Positions 34,634-44,626 of a stretch of 64,000 nucleotides of DNA are shown piece by piece. Numbering within the stretch: position 1 is the stretch's first letter; each line of letters opens with the position of its first letter. The stretch is taken from positions 6,367,307-6,431,306 of the forward strand of contig NW_025813436.1 in assembly GCF_021976095.1 (NCBI RefSeq), written 5' to 3'. The notes under the pieces were generated by a model. That model was not told the origin of the DNA, ran no database searches, and saw only the letters and a program-made list of their open reading frames with translations. Made by a program: the position numbers and the translations under genes. This DNA comes from Xenia sp. Carnegie-2017. Taxonomy: Eukaryota > Cnidaria > Anthozoa > Malacalcyonacea > Xeniidae.

Positions 34634-37526
34634 TTGAATGTAAATGACGCTACAAGTTTTAACTCGAAAAAAAACAATAGTGCCAGTCGAGACAACCTGT
34701 GGATTGTCGAGCGTCCCAGCCTAATGTCTTTTTCAGTGGATGAAGAAGAGTGGACAATCGTGGATAATGAAAACTTTGTGGATGTAAGTACCTGGCAATC
34801 GCATATTATGTTGTAAGTTTTTACTTTAAATCGTGTTATTGAATAATGTTGAATAATGTTAACATGTAGGTTAGAGAGCAATTCAATGCTAACAAAAAGA
34901 AAAATGATGCTTTAATAAATGGACGCCTAATCAAGTCAACGGTTATTTCCACGTTGCAACAGTCGTTGAAAGACAACAAGTCTAATCGACCCGATGTGTC
35001 TGACAGTCCATTAGTACGATCTGACAGAGAAAGAGCTGTAGGATGTTGTCTTACTCGGGATGAGTCTAGGATTATTAAGATAAATCATGAGGAACTCCTT
35101 AAACTTGAATCACATTCGGATGCGTCATCCACCTGCAGTTTCCATGTAATTAACCATGACACGGATGAAATTATGGCTGAAAGCGACCCAGATATGGCAA
35201 AAGATAAAAAGACTGATAGCGAAAAAAAACTCATACATACTAAACTCTCTGGACAAGAATATTCATTTGAGCTATCAACGGGCGTAGCGCTGTTTTGTTT
35301 TGCTCTTGTTCTTGGATTTGTTTTAGGACAGGGTAAGTTTATATATTTACGACAATAATGTGATCTGAGTTAACGTTACTGTTTGACGTGTTTTCTTTTA
35401 AGGTGTGGCCATCATGAGGACAAACCTCAAGGCTAAACTACCTGAGCTGAATGTTTCTAGTGAATTTTCACGAAATGCGTTTGTGTCTTCGTTGCAAAAA
35501 GAAGTTGTCCTACTGGAAGAGAAAATTGAGCAATGGAAATTTATGAAAAGAGTTAAAAATAATCGCTCACATAACATTTTCCTAAAAAACTTGCAACCAG
35601 GCATTCGGGAAGCTTACTGGCACCTGTCGCTGGAAAATTATAAATTAAAAAAAGCATTCGCTGATATTCGAAAAGAGCTTAAACGCATGAAAGTCTTGTC
35701 ATGGCATCGCAGAGCACAAGTGGAAAGGTTAAAAGAAAAGAAAATGAACGTGACCTATGCTGGTGATACACTTAGGAAAGAACAACAATATTTGGAGAAG
35801 GTATATCTGAGAGACAAGAGACTAGCAGACTCACGATTTGATAAATCGTTGAACGAAGTAGATTATTCCAATTTTGAACCCTGGAAATACTTCAAAAAAC
35901 GCTGGAGAATAGATGACGATAAAAGAGCGCGCAATAATGAATGTGCAACTCCTGACCAGGAAATTAGTTCTGCCTCTAAATGTTTAAAAAGCCATGATGC
36001 AAAATTTCTTTATTCTAATGCATTAAACATGTTTAAAGATGATTCAGATACGCCAAAGATGCACGGAAAACTAATGAACGATGATTCACCGCATCAACGA
36101 GTTAAAGATAAGAAAATTAAAATGTTTCAGCGACATAAATTGGCTTCTGCCAGCGATGTAATAATTGACATTCAAGAAGATAGTGGTAATGATGAAAAGG
36201 AAGTACAAATTTCACATGTTGAGGAATATAGTGATGCTGACACGGCTCAACATCATGAAAACCAGACAGACGATGGTATAGTAGATGGGAAAAGTGCGGA
36301 AACAAATGTCAAAGAAGAGGATTTGTTTGAAGAAGATAATAAGCATAGTATACAAGATAGTAACGATAAAGGTAAACATAAAGGTAGACATAAATGAGGA
36401 CACAAAGGTAAACATAAAGGTGAACATAAAGGTAGACAAAAAGGTAGACACAAAGGTAGACATAAAGGTAAACTTAAAGGTAGACATAAAGGTAAACTTA
36501 AAGGTAGACATAAAGGTAAACATAAAGGGTAGACATATACGCTATTAAAAATGATTTTCATTATTATTTACTTTTTTACTTGATAAAGACTGTCGTGTGG
36601 CCGACAATTTCAATGGAAGTGATTGCTATAATCGTGCCAAATCAAATCAGGTTTCTAGATGTGAAAAGATGACAGCAATAAAGCAGAAAACCGTCAATGT
36701 TTTGTCAAGCATTGAAACAGTCAATGTTAATCAAGGTAATTGCGACAAAAGAGATTTCTTGTGTGGTAATCACGTGACAGTCTTCGTAAAACATCGTGAT
36801 CAGAAGAAAAATGTGAAGTGTTTATTGCCATTAGAAACTGAAAGTCATAGTGAATTGATGATGGGAAAAGAATTACAAAAAAGCCCTAGAAGCAGTGATG
36901 GCAATAGGAATGCTCAACATGTAAGTTCGGCAAAGCAGTCACGTGTATCATCTTTAAGTTTAAATTACGTTGATCATATTGTGAAGAAAAATCAACCACA
37001 TGAGCTGCTAAAAATATTACCATCTCAAGAAATTGATGCCATGCCTAATTCCATTTATCAGAGACAGGAAACAAGAAGGATCCATGATGCAAATTTTGCA
37101 GGTATAACTAACAAACAAAACTGTCATATAATGAAAATCTTCAACCCTTTCAAAGAACTTCTAAAGACTGTCCAATTAAAATCTGAATCTGGCCAAACCC
37201 CAAATCAAATTCCATTTGATGAAGCTACCAAATGCAATAAAGATGCAAGTCTTGCTACATTAAATATGAAGCAAATGGATTCATTCGCCAAATCAAATCA
37301 AGAGAAAAAACCCACAATCACACAAACAATAAAGAAACCAAGAAATTTAGCTTTCACTGACTACATTCATGGTGTTAATTTTCTTTGCAAATATCAACCA
37401 GATAACACCCTGGGTAAATTGTTAACATTGCACAATCGGCCACTTTTTTCTGGAAGAAAACTCAAGAAAATGCAAAAAATACAGACTCTAATGCTAAAGA
37501 TGGACAGAAAAAATGTAAATATTTAA
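34634..37526 (+). CDS. CCPG1-like single-pass membrane protein with LIR-type motif
   Basis: Four exons, 34634-34783, 34870-35332, 35403-36371 and 36589-37526, give 839 residues. An acidic stretch DEEEWTIVD (W at residue 40) fits the LC3-interacting W-x-x-V motif and resembles the GWTVI motif of CCPG1, an ER-phagy receptor. One hydrophobic segment (about 182-203, STGVALFCFALVLGFVLGQG) is followed by a long charged, helix-prone region that looks coiled-coil (EVVLLEEKIEQWKFMKRVKN) and basic clusters. This topology (cytosolic LIR, single helix, long lumenal coiled coil) is that of CCPG1. Sequence similarity beyond that is weak, so the orthology is an inference; PBXIP1-like proteins are the alternative. 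The third intron (36372-36588) is mostly a 12-bp minisatellite. If that intron is retained, translation stops soon after KGKHKGRHK. Tail to tail with USE1, 218 bp apart. Confidence 0.6.
36372..36535 (+). repeat. 12-bp minisatellite in a CCPG1-like gene intron
   Basis: Units of GGTAGACATAAA or GGTAAACATAAA, about 13 copies, start exactly at the predicted donor (AAAG/GTAAAC at 36371/36372). Every unit recreates AAAGGTARAC. The same unit family recurs at 39285-39546, about 39755-39792, 42450-42556 and 43422-43524. Confidence 0.9.
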
Positions 37527-37744
37527 ACATGTTGAAATGACATAAGGTGGGGTATTCTATGAACCATAAGTAACACAATGTTAGGGAAGATGCTATATTA
37601 TAATTTATATGTGCAAAATGCAGATAGAATATTTTTCTTGAATTTTTTTGTCTTATTAAACTCCAATCATTATTTCTTTTGCATAGTGACAAAAGTTCAA
37701 TTGAAGAATATAATTGTATATTTACATAGTTATGTATTATATGC

Positions 37745-38917
37745 TTATATCTTTGGGAAAAATCGTATAAATATGATCATGCTAATGAACACCATACATA
37801 CACAAGTTAACATTATCCATAGCCATAGCGAACATGGCCTGTTAGTTATCTCTTCCAATCTTTCACTTTCATGTTTGAGCTTTTTATAGCTTGAATCAGC
37901 TAATCTTGTTGCATTGTCTAGAACCTATTAACATATGAATAAAATAATGAAAATTGCTTCTCATGCACTAATCCTCAAAGACATATATTGTAAACCTTAT
38001 TGTCTTTTTTCAAAATGTCATTTGCAACCAGTGAGTTATGTTTAAGGTTCTGAGCCATTTCAATCATTTCCTCTGCAATTTTTTCTTGCATATTTTGATG
38101 GTGTTGCATAATCTCATCAAAACCTTCTTCAGAATTTACCATGTGACTACCATGTCAAAAAAATAGAAAAATTATTATAATAAAAATTAAACAGTAGTTT
38201 TTATAAAAATCACCTTGAAGACTTCCGGCTTTTTAAATTGGGCCCAGCAAGTAATTCCTTTCTTGCTTCATTTTGGTGTCGTGTTTTAGCTTTGTGGTGA
38301 ATCTCTCTAACTTTAATTGTTGTGGCATATGTCCTATCTGAAATTATATCAGGAGGGACAATTTGTTGGCTTGCCACAGTTTTCTTGTAAGGACAAGTCT
38401 AAATGGCAATTAATGATAAGGCTTATGATAAGTAAATTTGTGATTTTACAACTACTGATAGTTTTATAAAATACCATTTTCTCTGTATCAATGGTATGTT
38501 TTAAGAACTCAATTCTTTTGGTATATTCTTTCATTGTATCTTTTGAAGGTTTGCTAGAGGTAGGAGATATGACTTTAGAAATATGAAATCATCATTATGC
38601 GCAACCATTGACATATTTTTATAATAGAGTTTTGTTAGTGTATAATCATCGTAAAAAATTTTGCAGTCTTCACGAGTTTACCTGTCTACTTTCCCTAACT
38701 CCACTATTTGCTTTTGAAGCGCAATAACGTACTATACGAAAGAAAATTGATAAATTAGTATTTGATGACGGCTTTCATTTATTTCAAGCCAAAAACGCGA
38801 AACCTTTTCGAGTCTCCAATTTATTTTTCCATCTTTTAATTTAATATTATTTGCCAAGGCTTCGCAACACGAAAGCAATCTTCTTAAGTTAATTTCTTCT
38901 TTAGACAGAACCGCCAT
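37745..38917 (-). CDS. USE1: Vesicle transport SNARE USE1
   Basis: USE1 is the Qc-type SNARE for Golgi-to-ER retrograde fusion. Six exons (5' to 3' on the minus strand): 38917-38804, 38731-38682, 38553-38475, 38398-38214, 38146-37996, 37924-37745. They give 252 residues, against about 259 in human. Signatures: INLRRLLSCCEALANN, NWRLEKYVIALQKQI, RIEFLKHTIDTEKM, RKELLAGPN, and the SNARE helix HHQNMQEKIAEEMIEMAQNL then KHNSLVANDILKKDN. Within the SNARE core the central zero-layer residue looks acidic (LKKDN), as in other USE1 proteins. The C-terminal anchor is LWLWIMLTCVCMVFISMIIF followed by IRFFPKI, matching the family's IRIMPK end. Confidence 0.93.
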
Positions 38918-39084
38918 TATAAACACATATATTCAATATCGATAACATTTAACATCATATTTAAGTTAAGAAATACATTATAATGATTTGCATAATGATT
39001 ATCAAATTTTTTATTCCAATCTTTCAGTTCAATAGTTAAATATTTCAGATAGCAACACAATTCCACGTTAATCCCTGGTTAATG

Positions 39085-39284
39085 ATCATTTTGCATGCAT
39101 CTCAGATTCGTCGATTGTTTAACTTTGTCTTTTCCATGAAAGAAAGGGCACGCTCCCAAAACGTAATGGTCCCCCCACACAGGTTTTTTTTGGGGGGGGG
39201 CTCTGCTAGTTACAAAAGCAAGCAAAATGTGTATTTTGTCTGGGTTTTTCTTTTCATGACAAGTGCTTCTACAGAAAAGCTTAA
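39085..39284 (+). repeat. Dispersed repeat, copy A
   Basis: About 200 bp with motifs CATGAAAGAAAGGGCACGCTC, a G-rich run near 39190-39200 and GCAAGCAAAATGTGTATTTT. It is repeated at 39571-39754 in the same orientation with clear divergence. Each copy runs directly into the 12-bp GGTAGACA minisatellite. Confidence 0.7.
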
Positions 39285-39546
39285 GAGGTAGACAAAAAGA
39301 TAAACATAAAGGTAAACACAAAAGTAGACATAAAGATAGAACATAGAGGTAGACACGAAAGTAGGCCACAAAGATAGACACAAAAGTGTACTTGAAGATA
39401 AACATAAAGGTAGACTCAAAAGTAGACACAAAGATAGACACAAAGGTAGACCTTAAGGTAGACAAAAGGTAGACACAATAGTAGACATAAAGGTAGACAT
39501 AAAGATAGACATAAAGATACACAAAAAGATACACAAAAAGGTAGAC
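39285..39546 (+). repeat. 12-bp minisatellite tail of copy A
   Basis: About 20 degenerate units of GGTAGACATAAA, with AAGATAGACAC and AGTAGACAC variants. It has the same consensus as the array inside the CCPG1-like gene 3 kb upstream. Translated as KGRHKGKH-like or VYLYVYLYV ORFs, which are not genes. Confidence 0.85.
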
Positions 39547-39570
39547 TTATCTTCCACTTTGCTTTGATTA

Positions 39571-39792
39571 GTGATTAGGACTCATTTTTTTTGTTTTCTC
39601 AATGAAAGAGCACTGTCCCAGAACGTAGTGTTCCCTCCCCTCATAGTGTTTTGGGTGCGTGCGCTTCTGCCAGTTATAAAATCAAGCAAAATGTGTATTT
39701 GGTCTATGTTTTCACGGCAAATTATTCTACTGAAAAGCCGAACATTCGGTTTACGCAAAAAGGTAGATATAAAGGTAGACACAAAGGAGGAA
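39571..39792 (+). repeat. Dispersed repeat, copy B with short 12-bp tail
   Basis: Matches copy A: TCAATGAAAGAGCACTGTCC, CAAGCAAAATGTGTATTTGG and CTGAAAAGC, then three units of AAAGGTAGAYAY. The region 39793-40076 beyond it holds no supported feature. Confidence 0.65.
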
Positions 39793-41350
39793 CAAAGTCA
39801 AGCTTTGTAGTAATTCTCAACAAAAACTGCACACTATCTTTGAAAGGGTTTTTTGAAGTTATCTCATGCAGTGCCAGCGTTATATTTATTAGTAAATGCT
39901 TTCAGGGATGTTAGTGATTGGATGTCCCTGCCAACCGAGGGAGTGGAAGTAGTTTGATAAATTTTACGAGGTTTAAGGGTACATTTAATCACTGATATCC
40001 CTAACACTATGTGTTTACATGGTTGCAGAGGATATAATAAGTGCGTTGAACTCTCCAGTTTGGCAATATTCATCAAACTAATTCAAAGATTTGAATATTG
40101 ACAACTATTAATGGTGTTCAAAGCTTGTGTTGTTCATGGTCAGCGAGGGAATAAAGAAATGAATCAAGCTATGTAATTGTAAATTTTGTCATTGAATTGG
40201 TTCAGTGAATATGCGTAAGAATTTGCTTTGCAAATACATTTGGTAGTTTAAATACTGTTTAAGGTCTTGATGGTTGATCACCAGTTTTTATATGTAAGTG
40301 ACAAGGAAGTTGCGGATGAGAAGGAAAGACGATTTCTATGACCAGTCGACACAAATAATGGTGGAGCAGAAATGAGTTGAGGCTTGTAATAACATATTCC
40401 AGGATTTTGAACAAAAGGCCAAAGATTTATTTGTGTTTCAAGTATCGAAGATCTAACAGTCGAACAAGAGGATCCAAAAAGTTGACTTTTGGCTTTGTAA
40501 ACTTGCTCTCGAAGTAGTATGGTTTCAATGGACTTGTGGAAGACATCTTGCCATTAATCTTTTTCATTCATCACAGTTGAAAATTATTAAGGTGTGGAAA
40601 AGTCAAGAAGCAAGCAGAAACAATTTCTACATGAAACGAGAAGGAAATGCAGAAACATGGCATACTTATTTTGATGTTGATGAGGGGTATTTTGTCTTAA
40701 CATCGATGAGGGATATTTAGAACTAAATATGTTTCGTTCCTGTATTTTGAGGAAATACGTCGGTATGTGTCCCTTTTATAACAACTAAATAACATCAACA
40801 GCAATAAAAAATCAAGAGCATCAACGAAACAAGCCGCATTAAAGGGGAAAATTTAGTTTGGTATTATGAACGTAAACGGTATTCTTAAACAATACAGCTC
40901 AACATCCAAACGACGAAGCAGCCAACCAAACTGATGACATCCACGTGAAGATGCTCCTTCCGTTCATCTCGTTCGTCAACCATTAAGGCTCTTAGCTACC
41001 TAAAACAACACCAATATTCAACATTGTTTGAGTGACCAAAAGACGAAAAGAAAATCCACAAGTGCCATTTGTAATAATTCACCAACAACTTTTGATAACA
41101 GCTGCTGAAAGAAATATGAAAACGGAAAACCATTGTGAAATATGCTACAGAAGTACTTGCTTCGATATCATGCGTAAAAAAAGATCTCAAGTTTCGATTT
41201 ATCTCTAATGTTCTTCTTAAAATGACAATGGTTTAAAAGTTGATGTTAAGAATATATATTTACTTAATACTAATTATATTTTTTTTAGTACTTTAATTAA
41301 TACACTGTCTTAAAATGACTAAACTTGCCATCTTTCTCCAACTCACTCAC

Positions 41351-41401
41351 TGGTCGAGTGGGTAGGTAGAGGTTCTCAGGTTGTGGTGTGAGGTTCGAAT
41401 C
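41351..41401 (+). other. tRNA-like Pol III promoter module 1, left arm
   Basis: A-box-like TGGTCGAGTGGG (41351-41362) and a consensus B box GGTTCGAATC (41392-41401) are 29 bp apart, typical of tRNA genes and tRNA-derived SINEs. The acceptor stem does not fold convincingly, so this is not called a functional tRNA. Confidence 0.55.
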
Positions 41402-41796
41402 TTTGAGGGTCTATCAGTTGTTGTTGGGCTTGGTGTGTTGAACATAAGACTTGCAATAACCGAGTACCGTGAATGTCAAGAGCACAGCAAGGGCAGATAA
41501 TAGTGTACACGAGCTGTACAAATGGCAATTCTATTGTTGGTTTTTAAACAATGGAATGCGACACTTGCATATTTTCAGAAAAAAATCCCAAATAAAAAAA
41601 AGAAAAGGGGATCTGTTGCAAAAATTTTGCCCTAAAAAAACTAAGTCTTTTGATCAAATTTTTCTATGACTTCCCGAAGGAAGTCATTTTTTAATAGTCA
41701 GGAAACAGAGGGCAAACCGAACGCCCTTTCACATCCCCTCCTAACCTCAACCTTGCACTCAATCCTAAATCTACAACCCGAACTGACGACGACACC

Positions 41797-41849
41797 GGGA
41801 CGAACCAAGGACCTCGTGCATTGGAGGTCAGACAGAGCCTGTCAAGCCA
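41797..41849 (-). other. tRNA-like Pol III promoter module 2, left arm
   Basis: On the minus strand, TGGCTTGACAGG (A-box-like, 41849-41838) and GGTTCGTCCC (B-box-like, 41806-41797) are 31 bp apart. Confidence 0.5.
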
Positions 41850-42030
41850 GAAGCTCAACAACGAATACTAACAGTTTCTTGGCATATTTGCCCCTTTTTT
41901 TTAACTTTGAAGTAGAAATATACAATATACAAGGTGGTCTTGAACCTTAGAACGTGCAACTACATTAGTCATGACTTTACCTTAGTTATTTACGTATTAT
42001 TGAACTCTAAAAAGCTAAAGAGAACGAAGC

Positions 42031-42085
42031 GGTCTCGAACCCGAGAAGGAGTGATCATCAAATCGTCATCTGTACCACTCAGGCA
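42031..42085 (-). other. tRNA-like Pol III promoter module 3, left arm
   Basis: On the minus strand, TGCCTGAGTGG (A box of Ser/Leu tRNA style, 42085-42075) and GGGTTCGAGACC (B box, 42042-42031) are 32 bp apart, followed by a T run after AGC. Confidence 0.6.
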
Positions 42086-42449
42086 TGCGAGAGAGATGTG
42101 ACGTCGATGAAAACATATCAAGTGTTTCAACAGAACAGCATTTATTGCCTTTCATTACATAAGGCTTTAGTTTATAACCTGTTTTGAAAATATGCCTTCG
42201 ACGGCATCATAGCAATAGTAGAACTCTAAAGGCAAGGGCTTCCTGATCGAACTCTAAGCAATAAATCTTTACTATGAAGAAACAAGAGGAACAAAGTAAG
42301 TTCAAAGGCATCCATTGACATGTGGTGCATTCGGGTCATGACGCGCATGTCCTTAATCAATTTTGTCCATTCAAGAGTATCGTAAAAAGACTATTTCAAT
42401 AGATATTTTTTCTTGTCTTTTCCCATCGTCAATTTTAATGATCGTCATT

Positions 42450-42556
42450 TCAAACCTTTGTGTCTAACTTTGTGTCTACCTTAATGTGATTGCCTACCTA
42501 TGTTTGTACCTTCTTGTCTACCTTAATGTGATTGTCTACCTTTGTGTCTACGTTTT
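42450..42556 (-). repeat. 12-bp minisatellite patch, left arm
   Basis: On the minus strand this reads GGTAGACACAAAGG and GGTAGGCAATCACATTAAGG units, related to the arrays at 36372 and 39285. It is mirrored at 43422-43524. Confidence 0.75.
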
Positions 42557-42761
42557 CAAAGGACAAAGTTTTCACTTTGTTGAAAACGACATTTGAAAAA
42601 TTAGTCTTTTCATAGTTGAAAGTAGTCAATGGAATCGAAGTAATCGAAGGTAGTCAATTCACGCATTGCCATGTGTTAAATCAGGGCAGTGACGAGCATG
42701 TTTTGGTCGTTTTTTTTCCGATGTAATGGCGTCGAGATCATTTGACTTTATGTTTGAACTA

Positions 42762-43300
42762 ACACAGCTATATTTTATCATCATACGCACCAACCATATT
42801 TTTTTGACCGTTAGTGTTGGTTGCGCACAGACAAGAGTTTAATAATTCCAAACAAGGACGAAGAAACCTATGAAATGACGTCTTTTTATGATATCGTCTT
42901 TTATGCAACGACAACTTTTTCAAATGTTGTCTCCCATAAAAAGGTAAGACGAAACAGATGACACAACTTCTGAAAAGACGTCTATTCTATTTGAGGACAT
43001 TGACTATATTCGATTACGATTCCTCCTATGAAATGACGACTTAGTGCCCTATGATCGTTAACAAATTAACGGCTGACGGTAAAGAAATGCCTGCTTTGGT
43101 TACGAAAGTGCCCTTTGATCGTTACACAAATGCCCACAGACGGTAACAAACGTTACAAAATGCCAAATTTTATCATCATCAAACGCACCAACCATAATTT
43201 TTGACTGTTGGTGTTGGTTGCACTCAGTCAAGGGTTTAATAACGCCTTTTTATGATGTCGTGTTCTATGCAATGACAGCTTTTTTAAATGTTTTCCCTTT
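42762..43300. repeat. Core of the palindrome with two direct repeats
   Basis: Copies at about 42772-42935 and 43165-43290 lie in the same orientation. Shared motifs are TTTTATCATCATACGCACCA / TTTTATCATCATCAAACGCA, GTGTTGGTTGC and CTTTTTATGATRTCGT. Each contains a small hairpin, GCACCAAC...GTTGGTTGC. This asymmetry shows the core is not simply the fold point of one mirrored sequence. Confidence 0.65.
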
Positions 43301-43421
43301 CTACATTCCATTAATTTGATTACATTGACTACTTTCGACTATTAAATGACTAATTTTTAAAATGTCGTGGTGTTCAACAAAACGAGAACTTTGTGCTATG
43401 AAAAGGTATCAACAAAGATAT

Positions 43422-43524
43422 ATAAAAAGGTAGAAACAAAGGCAGACAAGAAGGTAGACATAAAGATACAAACATAGGTAGGCAATCACATTAAGGTAGA
43501 CACAAAGTTAGACACAAAAATTTG
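43422..43524 (+). repeat. 12-bp minisatellite patch, right arm
   Basis: Mirror of 42450-42556: AAGGTAGACATAAAGAT, ATAGGTAGGCAATCACATTA, AAGGTAGACACAAAG. Confidence 0.75.
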
Positions 43525-43889
43525 AAATGACGATCATTAAAATTGACGACGGGAAAGGCAAGAAAAAATATCTATGGAAATAGTCTTTTCACGATATTCC
43601 TGAATGGACAAAATTGATTAAGGACATGCGCGTCATGACCCGAATGCACCACATGTCAATGGATGCAATTGGACTTACTTTGTTCCTCTTGTTTCTTCAT
43701 AGTAAAGTATTTATTGCTTAGAGTGCGAAGAGGAAGCCCTTGCCTTTAGAGTTCTACTATTGCTATGATGCCGTCGAAGGCATATTTTCAAAACAGGTTA
43801 TAAACTAAAGCCTTATGTAATGAAAGGCAATAAATGCTGTTCTGTTGAAACACTTGATATGTTTTCATCGACGTCACATCTCTCTCGCA

Positions 43890-43944
43890 TGCCTGAGTGG
43901 TACAGATGACGGTTTGATGATCACTCCTTCTCGGGTTCGAGACC
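43890..43944 (+). other. tRNA-like Pol III promoter module 3, right arm
   Basis: Plus-strand TGCCTGAGTGG (43890-43900) and GGGTTCGAGACC (43933-43944), then TTTTT near 43965, which could act as a Pol III terminator. Confidence 0.6.
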
Positions 43945-44126
43945 GCTTCGTTCTCTTTAGCTTTTTAGAGTTCAATAATACGTAAATAACTAAGGTAAAG
44001 TCATGACTAATGTAGTTGCACGTTCTAAGGTTCAAGACCACCTTGTATATTGTATATTTCTACTTCAAAGTTAAAAAAAAATGGGCAAATATGCCAAGAA
44101 ACTGTTAGCATTCGTTGTTGAGCTTC

Positions 44127-44179
44127 TGGCTTGACAGGCTCTGTCTGACCTCCAATGCACGAGGTCCTTGGTTCGTCCC
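44127..44179 (+). other. tRNA-like Pol III promoter module 2, right arm
   Basis: TGGCTTGACAGG (44127-44138) and GGTTCGTCCC (44170-44179). Mirror of the left-arm module. Confidence 0.5.
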
Positions 44180-44574
44180 GGTGTCGTCGTCAATTCGGGT
44201 TGTAGATTGAGGATTGAGTGCAAGGTTGAGGTTAGGAGGGGATGTGAAAGGGCGTTCGGTTTGCCCTCTGTTTCCTGACTATTAAAAAATGACTTCCTTC
44301 GGAAGTCATAGAAAAATTTGATCAAAAGACTTAGTTTTTTTAGGGCAAAATTTTTGCAACAGATCCCCTTTTCTTTTTTTTATTTGGGATTTTTTTCTGA
44401 AAATATACTAAGTGTCGCATTCCATTCTTTAAAAACCAACAATAGAATTGCCATTTGTACAGCTCGTGTACACTATTATCTGCCCTTGCTGTGCTCTTGA
44501 CATTCACGGTACTCGGTTATTGCAAGTCTTATGTTCAACACACCAAGCCCAACAACAACTGACTGACCCTCGAA

Positions 44575-44626
44575 GATTCGAACCACACACCACAACCTGA
44601 GAAACCTCTACCTACCCACTCGACCA
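44575..44626 (-). other. tRNA-like Pol III promoter module 1, right arm
   Basis: Minus-strand TGGTCGAGTGGG (44626-44615) and GGTTCGAATC (44584-44575). The box sequences match the left-arm copy exactly, although their surroundings differ by several bases. Confidence 0.55.

Noticed and set aside
36212-36561. Minus-strand ORFs rich in CLPLCLPL and FTFMSTF
   Set aside because: Reverse reading of the 12-bp minisatellite and of the real plus-strand exon.
39079-39534. Minus-strand 151-codon ORF (VYLYVYLYVY type)
   Set aside because: Reverse translation of the 12-bp array plus repeat copy A.
41351-41401. Functional tRNA gene
   Set aside because: A and B boxes are good, but I cannot pair an acceptor stem or a clean anticodon arm; called tRNA-like only.
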